Source: Antedon bifida (lineage: Eukaryota; Echinodermata; Crinoidea; Comatulida; Antedonidae). Taken from it: a stretch of 64,000 nt of DNA. Position numbers and translations under genes: made by a program. A model generated the notes under the pieces. It was given only the letters and a program-made list of their open reading frames with translations. It did no database searches and was not told the DNA's origin. This document shows, piece by piece, positions 1-12,000 of this stretch (its first letter is position 1; each line of letters opens with the position of its first letter). Location: contig OY727097.1 in NCBI GenBank assembly GCA_963402885.1, positions 17,918,001 through 17,982,000 on the forward strand, in the 5' to 3' direction.

Positions 1-83
1 CAAACGTTGAGAAGCAACTGTCAGTAATAACGTTTATTTGTATATGTGTTTATATATCTAACAGTACCCGCACTCACAGTAAG

Positions 84-167
84 AAATCTGCGCTTCAAAA
101 TGGTTTATCTATTTTAATAGATAAACCATTTTGAAGCGCAGATTTGAACAATTAAAATTGTTCAAAT
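84..167. repeat. two adjoining perfect palindromes
   Basis: Positions 84-113 and 116-145 are exact reverse complements (30-bp arms) separated by TT. Immediately next to it, 142-153 and 156-167 form a second perfect palindrome (12-bp arms, AA spacer) that shares four bases with the first. No gene is attached. Perfect 30-bp arms with a 2-bp spacer could extrude as a cruciform, and suggest a recent origin or a foldback/transposon end. Confidence 0.9.
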
Positions 168-306
168 TCACTACTAAAAACACTTATTTTATAACTACAG
201 TTAGGTTAAAAGTTACCTACTTGTGTTATACCAAATATTTATACTGAAATGGGAGACTGAGAGATTGGAATTTTCCATTTATCGCCAATCAATAAGTTTG
301 TGTAAA

Positions 307-949
307 CTAATAATTCTTCTATTTGTAGAGAGACATGTGAAGGTTATACTATATAACTTCAAATGTTTTATTAATAATTTAAAAAAAGTTAGCTTGGTAG
401 AAATATAAACAATTTTTTTTTTATGAGATAAAATAATGTTGCAAATAACAAACTATACTAGATAAAACTATGAATTATTATATGAATTTATGTAGAAGAT
501 AATGTTACATAAGAATCAAAGCATGATTAAAGTAGAAATATACATTCATAAAGGAATTATATGTGTATATTAACAATTTATACTTAAATTTAATATGTAT
601 AAAATATAATACCATAAGAAAATTATAATTATGTTCATGTAAAAAGAAAGTGTTAAAGAAATGCTATGAACATGTTTTAAAGTACAGTATTAATTAAAAA
701 TTATAATTATTTTGTTATGGATATTTGAGTTGAAATACTTGTATATAGTTATGAAAATATAATTTTGTTTTATAATTATTATTATATCTTAATGTAATAA
801 GAAAAACTTACATCTGTATTAATTGAGAGTAGAGAAACAAATATTAATGAAAATTGTGCATATTATATAAAGATAAATATTATTTACAAAAATATGAATT
901 TTTATAAGAAATAAAAGTGGGTAAAATCCCCACAAAAGAGAGAAAAAAA
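307..949 (+). mobile_element. LINE/SINE-like 3' end insertion with 13-bp target-site duplication
   Basis: The 13-mer AAGTTTGTGTAAA occurs at 294-306 and again at 950-962. The AT-rich block between ends in a short GTGGG...CCCAC hairpin (917-933) followed by an A-run, so it looks like a retroposed, 5'-truncated copy on the plus strand. It interrupts an older repeat: the sequence before 294 and after 962 reads on as one copy of the family at 963-2,450. The same hairpin-plus-A-run end is seen at 4,338-4,370. No protein-coding part is visible. Confidence 0.7.
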
Positions 950-962
950 AAGTTTGTGTAAA

Positions 963-2450
963 GGTATATTAAATCTATTAAAATAGTATTTTTATAATTT
1001 GGTCTGTATTCAACATTATGATGCTGTACTCAAGCTGTTTGACCGGTTTTCAGCCATCTATAAATAAATTTACGTAAGGGAAATATTCGGCAAATAGCGT
1101 GTTACTTCTAGAATGTTTACTCGATTGTATATGAAGTTGATTCGTACTTTCGGTACTGATTTTAACCACCTGATGTAACCCTGTTTATTAATAAAAGTTA
1201 GTTAGATAATTAGTTATTGACAATTAAAATGAATTTAGGTTCAACTATTTGGCCCAAATAGGGGTGTTTTCCGATCATGGTATATACTGTCCAATGGATG
1301 TCTATCTTGAAAAATACCCGCACTCAATAATCCGAGGATGCTTCACATTTACCTGTCTCCTTCTACGATAATTATTACCATAAACTATATGGTACGCTCG
1401 CTTCGTTCGCCTACCATCTAGGTCGTGCCCACAGATTTTTCTCGAATACATAGTAATTTCAGCGATTTCAAATGTACGTACCCCAGGACAATAATACATG
1501 TCGTTTACAGGAACGAATAAATAGACACGGTGATTTATGTACACCCTGGGAATTACTTCCGAAAGAGAAACTTGTCACAAAATGAGACCAATTATTGTTT
1601 GAGTTAAATTTAAACAAACTTAATTTGTGTTTGTATGTAAAATTATGATTGAGTGACGGGGAAGTGGATGGGTGCAAATGGGAACAAATTTTTAAATATA
1701 TTCTTTATCCATTTAGTAACGAAATATTAATTGTTTTACAAATAATATACCACTAAACACAGTCAAACATTGCGATGTAATACTTTGTTGAAATTGTCAC
1801 CGTCCTAGTCGATTGAAATAGTACAGTACATGTAACGATACATCACTACGACGTGTATATGTTTATATAATGTAAAACAATTTGTGAAAACCACCTCTAT
1901 TCGAGTCAAATCATAAATTTGCTTTAATCGTCAATAAATATTAAATTATCTAACTCAACTTATTAGTAGGCCTAATGGTTTTCAATTGTTTCTTAGAGCG
2001 ATTGAAAACGCTAGCTCATTATTCGTTTTTTTTTAAACCTATATCCAACCTCTGCAGTGTACTTGCCTTTACTGAGGGAATAGACACTTGTGGGACAGAG
2101 ATTTGAATGTTCCATTCATCGCAAATCAATACATTTGTATAAACGTATATTAAATCTATCAAAATAGTATTTTTAAAGAAAATCGGCCTGTCTTCAAAAT
2201 TATGATTCTGTACTCGAGCTGTTTACCCGGGTTTCAGCTATTAAAAACAATTATCGTAGGAGGAGATAGGAAAATGCGAAACATCCTCGTATTATTGTGT
2301 GCGGGTATTTTTCAAGATGGACGTCTATTAGACAGTGTATACGACGATCGGAAAACATCCCTATTTGGGGCAAATCGTTGAATCTAAATTCGTTTTGATT
2401 GTCAATAACTAACTATCTAACTCTATCTATTTTGGCCTTACGTAAATCTA
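963..2450. repeat. composite inverted-repeat element, copy 1
   Basis: About 130-150 bp around 1,235-1,370 recur inverted at 2,240-2,395; both include a version of the word CCCCAAATAGGG and the word AAAAATACCCGC. The block around 1,380-1,745 matches 12,280-12,640 inverted, and 2,040-2,390 matches 11,565-11,880 inverted. The outer part (about 240-306 and 963-1,080) is split by the insertion at 307-949. This is a non-coding family with internal inverted repeats, probably a non-autonomous DNA transposon; its exact ends are unresolved. Short ORFs here are incidental. Confidence 0.7.
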
Positions 2451-3250
2451 TATATAGATTCATTGATAAAAATACTAAATAGAACTGGTGGTAAGACACA
2501 GCCTTGCTTAACATCCTAATGAATTCCAAATGAATCTTTGTTAGCTCTACCCATTTTCATACATCTTTACACTACCTGTTACTTTTTCATATAGTTTGTC
2601 TATCAACCTCCAAACTATAATGCCTGATTGCCAAACAGATTTTAATAATCCATCTCTACAAACACTATCGAATGGCTTACGGAAATCCAGGAAGGCAATA
2701 TATGTGTATTTTTTTTTCTTTTAAACGACAAGCTGCTACAATTTACAAGTAAATAATTGTGATCTTCACATCTGCGAAAAGCACGAAAACCTCACTGAGT
2801 TATAATTCTGTTGAAAATGTTTGGCACGCAAGACGTTAAAGTAATACCTCTATAATTATTTAAATCATTAGTCTCCCTTTTTAAATACTGGTAATTATAC
2901 CGTTTTTCCATTCTTGAGGTATTTGTTCTAGTTGAATGCATTTTTCAAATAAAGTATTAAGTAGCGATAGTGTAATGGATTGTCCTCCATTTTTTAATAA
3001 TCCGTTTGTTATTCCATCCAAACCAGAGGCTTTATTGTTTTAAAATTAACTGCTTTTTCAACAGTGTCAAAATTAAGCACAATATCGTAATAGATGGTTT
3101 TGCTCTATATCATCAGGTCAAGACTGTTCTTTAGAGAGTTCATTTCTGGTTTATTTAACATAGTTTTTTGTGAGATAGCTATTACAATCATTTAAAACCA
3201 TATTACTTGTACCCAGTTCTCCAAATACTCTTTAAATTAATTTTATCTTT
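2420..3250 (-). mobile_element. LINE reverse-transcriptase fragment (decayed)
   Basis: On the minus strand broken frames read as non-LTR reverse transcriptase: IPQEWKNGIITS, then a match to the NNYRGI(T/S)L motif near 2,850, then AFLDFRKPFDSV near 2,690 (the conserved K/R-AFD-V motif), then a region resembling the GCxxGC block near 2,500. At least three frameshifts or stops lie between these motifs, so it is an old dead copy. The clade is uncertain. The neighbouring plus-strand LINE tail at 3,291-4,370 points the other way and is a separate insertion. Confidence 0.65.
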
Positions 3251-3290
3251 ATCCGTAATAAATTCATCTGAATAAATTATTACATCGTAT

Positions 3291-4370
3291 CTTAGCTTGT
3301 AGAAAAAACTTAAAGAAGTGGAATCTTAATAAAAGTGATTGTTGCGAAAAGTGTTGTATAGAAATAGAAAGTGAAAAACATATGTTGTACACCTGTAATA
3401 GCATTCAATCAGATTGGAGTAAGTTCCGTAAACTGATTGTTAAATGTATTGCGACTAATGAAACATTACGGCCAGGTTTCCCCGAATGGTCAGACATAGT
3501 TATAGGAACTCAGAACACGCTTGTTAATGAACTCATCTCTTTATTTAAATTTAGTATTTACAAATATTGCATTATATATAAAACAAGCAAACGTAAAGAT
3601 TGGATTATCACTTGGAATTTATTTAAGATAGACCTAAAAAATTTAATTTCAAATGAATACTTATGTAATCTAAACAAAGCAGAAAGAAAATGGAACGACG
3701 TTAAAGAAAAACTCCTTGAATCAATTATCTAAAAAGAAAAAGAATTTCATTTAATTAAGAAATACACAAGAAAAAACATGAACGTACGGTATACAGTATA
3801 TTTTCTTGAGTTTAGATCAATTGTTAGTTTACCACCATTATTGTATTATTGTTTTCTAGGAGGCGCCCGAGTCCGGGATGACTGAGACACAACTGGTGCT
3901 AGCCAGGACTTAAACTATAAAATAAACCTGGCTAGCGACGAGGGCCTATACCCATACTTCGGTTTGGGTTTAGCTTTGCAATATTTATTAGTTTGTTATT
4001 TTATCATATAATTCATGTAAAAGCAATATTATGTTCAAAATGTTTTTATCAATGTACAACTATACCATTTTATCAAAGTATTCAAACAAAGCACAATCTT
4101 ATAATGCAATATACCATTTTATCATTATTATACCGAATCTCAATTTTTAATACTGAATATCAATCTTTATATCGTAGCTCAGTAATATAAATTTTCTCTG
4201 GTATACATAGCCTATTTGTTTTATCATATTTAGATTTCAACACAATATCAAAATATTTTCTATATTCTTTTAACCTCAGACTGTGTAATATCACTTAAAT
4301 ATTCATTGATAGATATCATATTATTTATCATTGCAATAAAAGTGGGTTGCCCCCACAAAAGCGAAAAAAA
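3291..4370 (+). mobile_element. LINE 3' end: C-terminal ORF, UTR, hairpin and A-run
   Basis: An open frame to the TAA ending at 3,732 encodes a LINE C-terminal domain. It has a cysteine/histidine knuckle (CCEKCC, then EKHMLYTC) followed by a tryptophan- and lysine-rich tail ending KEKLLESII. Such zinc-knuckle tails follow the RT of several non-LTR clades. Downstream is an unusually structured stretch (3,861-3,972), AT-rich UTR, then GTGGG...CCCAC at 4,342-4,356 and an A-run to 4,370. The RT core is absent, so the copy is 5'-truncated. The clade was not determined. Confidence 0.6.
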
Positions 4371-4429
4371 TTTTTTTATCTGAACTGGTATTTAAATGCA
4401 TTCCATTTCTTTACCCTTTATATTTCCTC

Positions 4430-6231
4430 TTAATAATTTCCAAAATTCTTGTTTACAATATCAACAGATTTTTGTACACGCTGTTGTGATATTCTTTCCT
4501 TAATCATTCTTTTAACATGATTGCGTTTTTCCTGGTACGGCCGCCAAAGGTCTTCACCGATATTATTGTTAGTGTTATTATTATTTGTGTTAGTATTGTT
4601 ATAATTATCATTAACATTATTCACTTTTTCTTACTTCTATTAACTATTAACACACATAAGTAGTATACATTCTCATTATTTTCTATTCTAATTACTTCTG
4701 ATAATAACTGATTATACAATTCATTGGTTAAATCCGGATTAACGCCTTCTATTGGGAAATAAGCTACAGCTATGTATAAATGCTTATCATTGTTTGTGAT
4801 AATTTTAACCCATAGTATTTTATAACTATCATTCATTGAGTTAAGGTAGTTATTATAGATTACTTTCATTCTTTCTGAAATCAAAATGCCTATTCACCAC
4901 CTCCCTTTTCTTTTCTATTTTTTACCAACCCAATTATATTAGTTAATATTAATTCCTGATTCATTCTTTAAAAAAGTTTCAGAAACACCAAGCATATCAT
5001 AAAGAAATCTTTCAATTTCATATAATCTAGGTCTAATTCTATTAACATTATTAAAAGCAATATTCAAATTATTTATAGAATTGCACCCATTGTATTGCCT
5101 GTTCTTTCTCTTACCCGCTCGTCTATGTCGATTTCTTTTATTTTTATCTAATGCTTGTTTCATCTTTACTACCATTATTCTCACAGGCGTCTTTATTGTT
5201 AAAAAGTAGAGTTGCATTGTCTATTACACTAAAGCGGTTTGATAGATTCAGTTTGGTATTACTGACAGTGTCCTATTTGGTACGATTCTGGATAAATCTA
5301 TGAAAAGCATGCGGTATAGAGTTGTAGTTATATTGGCTATCGTAGTCAAATCTGTATCCTCCTCGCTTATTTGCATAAGAGTTGCTGTGATTGCGGAGGT
5401 GCATATTGTATCTTCGTTGATCATAATTTCCTCGATGATGAGTTGCAGGTTTTCTTTGATTAGCTGGCCTTATGACTGTATGGATAGCATTTATGTTGCT
5501 TAAGTCCCCTCCATTAAGGTTTGAACGTGCAGTTGATCGATTTTTCATTAAAAATGTCTCGTCATTGTCAATTATTTGATGTTTGTGGCCATTTCCTTTA
5601 TCTTACTGTTCATGTCATTAACTCTTGTCTGATGATCTAAATCATCTGTACGTGGGCATACAGTTGAAACCACCAGGTTTGTCGATGATTGGATTTTACA
5701 TCAGCAATCATTTCCTGATAGTCGCTAACTCCATTTCTGAAGGTATTCATCTGTCGTGCAATTATTTGTACCAATATGAACGACGATAGTATCAAAATCA
5801 TTATGATCGGTTAGTTTCTGACCAATATCCTTGATTTTTCCACCACGTAAGCATGTTACCTTTGAGTTACTGAGGCCTCGTTCATTAATAATTAGGCATT
5901 TTTTCTTGGCCGTGGTGATTGTAGCAGCTTCTGGTCGCATCTGTGTTGTGGAATTGAGTTGGGCCATCATCAATTGCTGATCATTAACAATTTTTTACAA
6001 GGAGGCAATATCTGAAGCCGATTTAGTTAACATGGTTTGTTTTTGTTGGTTGTGGCGTGAAAGTTCTTTCAAATAGCGTGGTAGATCATGGCACGGTGGA
6101 CATAGCCAAACTTTAGGGTTAGATTGTGGTTTAATGTTCAGACAAACTCGATGATAGGATTCTTTACAGAGAAAACATTCCAGTGCTTTTCTATTGTCTA
6201 CATTACTTAGCTTACATTCATCTATATACAT
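4430..6231 (-). mobile_element. CR1/L2-like LINE: PHD finger, SGNH esterase, endonuclease N-terminus
   Basis: Read on the minus strand: 6,231-5,995 encodes a PHD-type zinc finger (CFLCKESYHRVCL, later WLCPPC). 5,973-5,560 encodes an SGNH/GDSL-type esterase (KKCLIINERGLSNSK, then VVHIGTNN), frame-shifted near 5,720 and continuing as STVCPRTDD. 5,217-4,939 has the start of an apurinic-type endonuclease (NVNRIRPRLYEIERFL, MLGVSETFL), and 4,884-4,621 has a middle part (VKIITNNDKHLYIAVAYFP). PHD plus esterase is the ORF1 make-up of CR1/L2-type LINEs. The endonuclease is broken by deletions and frameshifts and no RT follows, so the copy is dead. No target-site duplication was found. Confidence 0.75.
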
Positions 6232-6818
6232 TTGATTTGAAACGTCTATTTTAAGAACTTTACGGTACAGAGGGTTAATCGTAAATTAAAATATTGGTGA
6301 ACATACGAACACAATCAGATCCTTACCATAAGCCGTATCCTTTTTCTGTAGCGTAAGTCAATACACAGTACACAAGTAACTTCGTTTAGAAAGTAACTAC
6401 AGTACACATTTTGGTCTCTGGATGAAACATGATATCGCGCGTAAACCGCAATGTGCTGGACCCAATGTTGAACGATTCGTACAAAGGGATACCGCCAGAC
6501 AAGTGCGTACCTATTGTTTAGTTAGATCGCTGGCAATAACGAATAATAATAATGAATGCATATAAAGTGTAATAGCCCTCCGACGTACTCGGTCAAAATA
6601 ATGGAACGTCGCGGTTTCTAGACGCTGAAGCTACGAGGTGAACGCTAATGATTTTTACTGTATATTATATTCCTCGAAGGAGTGGGGGAGGGGGGAGGGG
6701 GATAGAGCCCCCGTAGCCATTGATGGTGCTATAATTAAATAGTACTATCATAATTAAAGTTAACTAAACCAAATAGATTAGTATTATAATCAAAAGATTG
6801 TCGCATTGTGTGCACGCC

Positions 6819-7780
6819 GTTGAACCCACAAATGTGAAAACAACCACAAATGTGAAAACAACCACAAATGTGAAAACGCATCACCCACAAATATAAAAAC
6901 AACCACAAATGTGAAAACGTACCGCCCACAAATGTAATAGACAGCGCCCACAAATGTGAAAACGACCATCGCCCACAACTGTGATAACGGCCACAAATGT
7001 AAAAAAAAAATAGAGAATTTTTCGCCCACAAATGTAAAAAAAAAAATCAAATCAAATTCAGTGCTAGACTCAAACAATTTTGATCAAGTTAATACATTAT
7101 ATCATGTGTATTGAGTTGTTACAATAATTGTGTGTTCACGATACTTCTGTTAGGGTCGTCGTTAACACGTTGAATTATTACCACTTGCTGCTCGTGCGCG
7201 CGATATTTGCATGTTAACTCGTTTGTGTATGTACGTATATAATAGTTCCAAGTCGATGTTCGATGTTTTTTGCATCGATTTAAGACTATACGTACAATAG
7301 TACACCAACGAGTTAACAACTACACACTACAAAAAACAATGATATAACATGGCCTTGACCTTGAAGTATCGTGCATGCGCGCAGCAAATAACAAATATCG
7401 TCTTGAACTATACGTACATTAAATCAACGAGTTAACATGCAAATATCGCGCGCACAAGCAGCAAATGGTAATAATCCAACGCGTTAACGACAACCTTAAC
7501 AGACGTATCGTGAACACGCAATTATTGAAACAACTCAATACAATGTATATAAAATACATTAACATTAACTCGATCAAAATTGTTTGGGCCTAGCACAAAA
7601 TTTAATTTGGATTTTTTTTTACATTTGTGGGCGAAAGGTCTCTCATTAGTGGGCGCTGTTTTCACATTTGTGGGTGATGCGTTTTCACATTTGTGGTTGT
7701 TTTCACATTTGTGGGTGATACGTTTTCACATTTGAGGTTTTTTCCACATTTGTGGGCGTTTTCACATTTGTGGGTTCAAC
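6819..7780. mobile_element. foldback element with phrase-array ends (ACAAATGTG family)
   Basis: The left end (6,819-7,036) carries about ten irregular copies of a phrase close to CCACAAATGTGAAAAC. The right end (7,620-7,780) carries about eight copies in inverse orientation. Both termini read GTTGAACCCACAAATG when read inward. Internal arms are also inverted; for example GCATGTTAACTCG and its complement lie near 7,210 and 7,430. No transposase is encoded. The design matches foldback transposons such as the sea urchin TU elements, whose inverted repeats hold tandem short repeats. It lies about 330 bp beyond the stop codon of the receptor gene. Confidence 0.85.
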
Positions 7781-7857
7781 ACACCTTCTCACTATTAATA
7801 TCTAAATAAAATGTTAATTTATATACAATTGGTTTAGCAATAGAATGCTAGTCTAGG

Positions 7858-7872
7858 TTTATTTAATTTATT
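7858..7872 (-). terminator. two candidate polyadenylation signals of the GPCR gene
   Basis: On the minus strand AATAAA occurs twice (complements of 7,867-7,872 and 7,858-7,863), about 240 bp past the stop codon at 8,108-8,110. They are the first such hexamers downstream and lie just before the foldback element. Whether they are used is not known. Confidence 0.5.
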
Positions 7873-8107
7873 TACAGTTTTACCACACCGACACGTGTAC
7901 AATCGCAACGAGTAGATACAGTTAAAACGCACTTCTGACTTTGTTTACGAAATTTGACTGTCTATTCCATTCAATTCAATTCAACTTTAACCACGGAGGC
8001 ACCATGCGTCATTGAGGGCAGCAAAAGGTAACCGTTTGGTGAGAAGAGGTGATCAATGATTTTAAACGTCTTTGTTTTAATCACATCCCTGTCTAGTCCC
8101 CCTATAT

Positions 8108-9090
8108 TTATGGGTCTATATCCGTGTCACCTCCTGATGGCGTTGAATTACACTCATATTTTCTAGTTCGTTTGTTTGTTTTGTTGTTTCTTCGTTCACG
8201 GATGTTTTTACTAAGACACTCTTTTGTATTTTTGTCTGGACGAAAGTAAATAAGATAACATTTAGAAAAATAAAATGCAGAAAGAGTTAAAAAATTAAAT
8301 AACAGAAGAAATATTACCCGAAAGCAAATTTTAAGTCGTCCAGCAGCTGCAAAATGAGCAGGAATTGAAAATATTTCCAATATACACCATGTGAACATAA
8401 TAAACCAAATAAATCTAGCTTCTTGGAAATTCTTGGGTAGATTGCGGGCCCGAAATGCAAATATGAAACACATTAATGATAAGAATAATTGGTAGATGTT
8501 GGTGACAATATAACCAACATCTGTTTCTCTGCAGAAAACAGGTATAATTGTTAAGGAGTTATTATAATCACGTACTGCGTGACTAGGATAAATCGTTTCA
8601 TGGATTATCTTGAATGCTAGATGAATGGCTGTTATTACAACGACTAAAATCCACGAATACCGATAAAATGCTGCAGTCGGTATCTTGAAACGTTGCTTAT
8701 TGTTGAAAATTTTTACAATAACGTACAGTTTAGCACAGAAAATGCCAAGAATTATTGTGAGATTAAGACCATCAAGAACCGATAAAACTTTACACACATT
8801 GTCAGTCGGAATTCCTATATAGAAGTATACCATCTGGAAGCTTAAAAGCAGAACGAACGCCAGAACAAAACTGTGTGACAAACTAGAAGCCTTTACAACC
8901 GGCGTTTCACGATGTCGGTAGAAGGTACAGGTGACAGCAACCGTTGCTAAACTGCCTACGACACTAATAAGGCAGAAAATAACAGAAATAATTTCTCCCC
9001 ACAAAAACACATCCGGTATCTTCTTAAGGCAGGTTGTGCGATTGACATCTGCATACTGGTCGTTTCCACAGACTTCACATTTGTCAGCAT
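8108..9090 (-). CDS. GPCR exon 4: end of cysteine domain, seven helices, tail
   Basis: The acceptor TTTTTGTAG precedes 9,090. Residues 541-867 start NADKCEVCG, cover all seven membrane helices and end GGDTDIDP before TAA at 8,108-8,110. An upstream in-frame ATG at 9,106 lies in the intron and is not the start. The whole seven-helix domain sits in one exon, as is usual for this family. Confidence 0.94.
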
Positions 9091-12000
9091 CTACAAAAAA
9101 ACACACTTTTTTATCTTATATATATATATATAAATTGTAAGATAAGAGTTCTACAATCACATAACATAACACTAAAAGAAAAAAGGAAATTTTTTTTCTG
9201 TGTAAAATATTTTAATTTTATTTTAAAATGAAATATATGATAATGATAATTATGATAAGGAAATTATATATGTTATAACGATGCTTGGAAACAAAACGAT
9301 TAACGATGCAGTAGGCATATCGTCTTTTATTTGTGTTAACTTTTGTTTTGCTTTTTAAACCTTTACTCACTTAATAAAATTAATGAAAAATGGAGGTGAT
9401 ATGGAATACAAAGTGGATTTACAAAATTTAAAATGTTATACCACTAATGAAGTTGATTGAAATTTTAATTATAAAAAAAAAGAAAATAACAAAAATGTGT
9501 TAGAAATGAAAATAATATGAAGGTGTAATGGTGATGACATAACTATGATTATATTAATTTAAATAAAAGTGGACCTGTTTACGCTACAAAAGAGACTAGA
9601 AATATTTACAAAATGTCTACAAGTGTATGTATATATAAATCAAAGGTCAAAATGCTGAAAAATGATAACATTGTGGGTACCAGTAATATAACGTAAAACT
9701 GCAAATCGTAAATTAAACGTAAAAATCAACACACAAACCCTTAAAATCAACGCAATTTGTAAAATATTGTTTTTAATGAAATGTAGTTTTCAAAACTTTT
9801 TATTACGATTTGAGGCAGTTTTATTTCTTTCGAAAAATTGCACCACCATTGCACAACCACGCATGTATAACTTGTATAGAAGAGGTAATTTTTAAATATA
9901 CTAACAAAATAAATCAAAACTACAAGGTAAACCAGCCAGAAAGAAATTTTGCAGAGCGTTTAGAGAGAGAGGTATTAAAGCGAGAATATAAAGTAGGCAT
10001 GAGTTAATTGAAATAAAAAAAAGTATGCAAAAGTGGGTCCAGATCAAGATAATATCATTAATGTACATTCAGGTCTGTACTGACTTTATTCGCAAAATTA
10101 AGCAAATCTCTTACTAATTAGTGGAACAATGACAATGCTCTTTACCGTATAATTTGCCATTGGAGTAGTATCGTTTTAAAATGTTGCCGGAGAATTTTAA
10201 TGATACAGAATCCAGACAGTGCACTGATTGGTTTATAAAATAATTATGCATATTTAGTTAATTTTCTTTTATAGATTTTTTTGTTGATTTTAACAATTTG
10301 TGTTGATTTTCTGAGTTGCAGCTCTGGATCTCAACGGAGAAACAAATGAAATAGGATAAAAGGTAAATCATACAATAAAGTAAAATAATCATAAAGAAAG
10401 TGCCTGGCTTTCAAATAAACTTCTTTATCAGGGCGGCAAACATATTTGGTTGGGATGTTAATTTAAGATCCGATCTCGTGAATTTAATATACAGAAAGAT
10501 AAGGGCATATCAATCTGATCTCGTTGTGCGTACATACACTAGAGGGCTAGTGCTTTTCCACTGTACCCCGCTGAGTTACATGTATATATATTTCAATCAA
10601 CTATGACAGTGAAAGTTTCAACAAAGTATTAAATCGCAATTTTTTACTGTGTTTAGTGGTATTTTATTCATAAAACATGAACATTTCGTTTACTGAGTGG
10701 ATAAAGAATATATTTAAAAAATGTTCCTCTTTGCAACAAACCTCTTCCCAACAAAAAGTTTTTTTTTTAAATTTTACTTAAAACGTTGTGACAATTTCTC
10801 TTTTGGAAGTAATATTACAGGGTGCTAATTTCAGTTAGACTACATAAATCACCGTGTCTATTTATTTGTTCCTCCTGTACATTACTGTGTATTCGACAAC
10901 AATACATTATGGGCGCGACCTAGTGAAAGTAAATTTGGTAATCATGCAGTATGTTACATATATTAATTCCTACACCTAATTCCTCAACCTACACAACAAG
11001 CTTACATATATCTATAGGATAGTATGGCATCACAGGTGTTGATTAATGACATGTCTGTTGGGGTTGTTGATACAACAATTAAGCATAATGACGGTAGAAA
11101 AATTAGGCCATAGCAACTGACATTCATGTCATAGAAACAGACGATGTTAAAAGACATTTAGATTTAAAATTTTGTTTTAGAATTTTTGGAAATACAAATA
11201 ATATAAGAAGCTTTCTAAAAACATCACCGGTACTATTTAAATTTTTATTTTGGAATAAAGACTTAGAACATGAAACTTTACAAAAACAATATATTAAGAA
11301 ATATAACTATAATAACAAACAACAAACATTATTCAAAAAAATACAATTCATTAATTTAAAATACAATTTAATTATTTATCAGTTAAATTCAATATACCAT
11401 TAGACAAATAAAGCTTTGGAAAAGTTACCAAATTACAATAGGCCTAATTTAATTTTAAAATCTTTACGAAGAAAGTTGATACGCATCTATATTTAAATTT
11501 AAATAAGGGCAAAATTCAGTAAATCGCGCGTTACTTCTAAGTGTTTACTCGATGGCATATAAAGTTTAGGTTCAACGATTTGCCCCAAATAGGGGTGTTT
11601 TCCGATCGTGGTATACACTGTCTAATGGATATCCAACTTGAAAAATACCCGCACACAATAATACGAGGATGATTCGGAATTACCTTCTTCCTTCTACGAT
11701 AATTGTTTTTAATAGCTGAAAACAGCTCGAGTACAGCATCATAGTGTTGAAGACAAACCGATTTTCTTTAAAAAAATACTATTTTGATAGATTTAATATA
11801 CGTTTATACAAAAGTATTGATTTGCGATAAATGGAACATTCCAATCTCTGTTCCACAAGCGTCCATTCCCGCAGGCGTAATAACATGAAAGCAAGTACAC
11901 TCATAATAGAAATTCGATCTATTTTTTTTCAATCTGTGCTGCAGAGGTTGGATATAGGTATTTTTTAAACAGATAATGAGCTAGCGTTTTGAGTGTACAA

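Noticed and set aside
1302-1677. Small minus-strand ORFs, with look-alikes at 12,366-12,648
   Set aside because: They fall inside the composite repeat and the frame is not kept between copies.
6735-7077. Two overlapping minus-strand ORFs rich in CGCFHICG/SHLWLF
   Set aside because: Translation of the foldback phrase array; the frame carries no protein signal.
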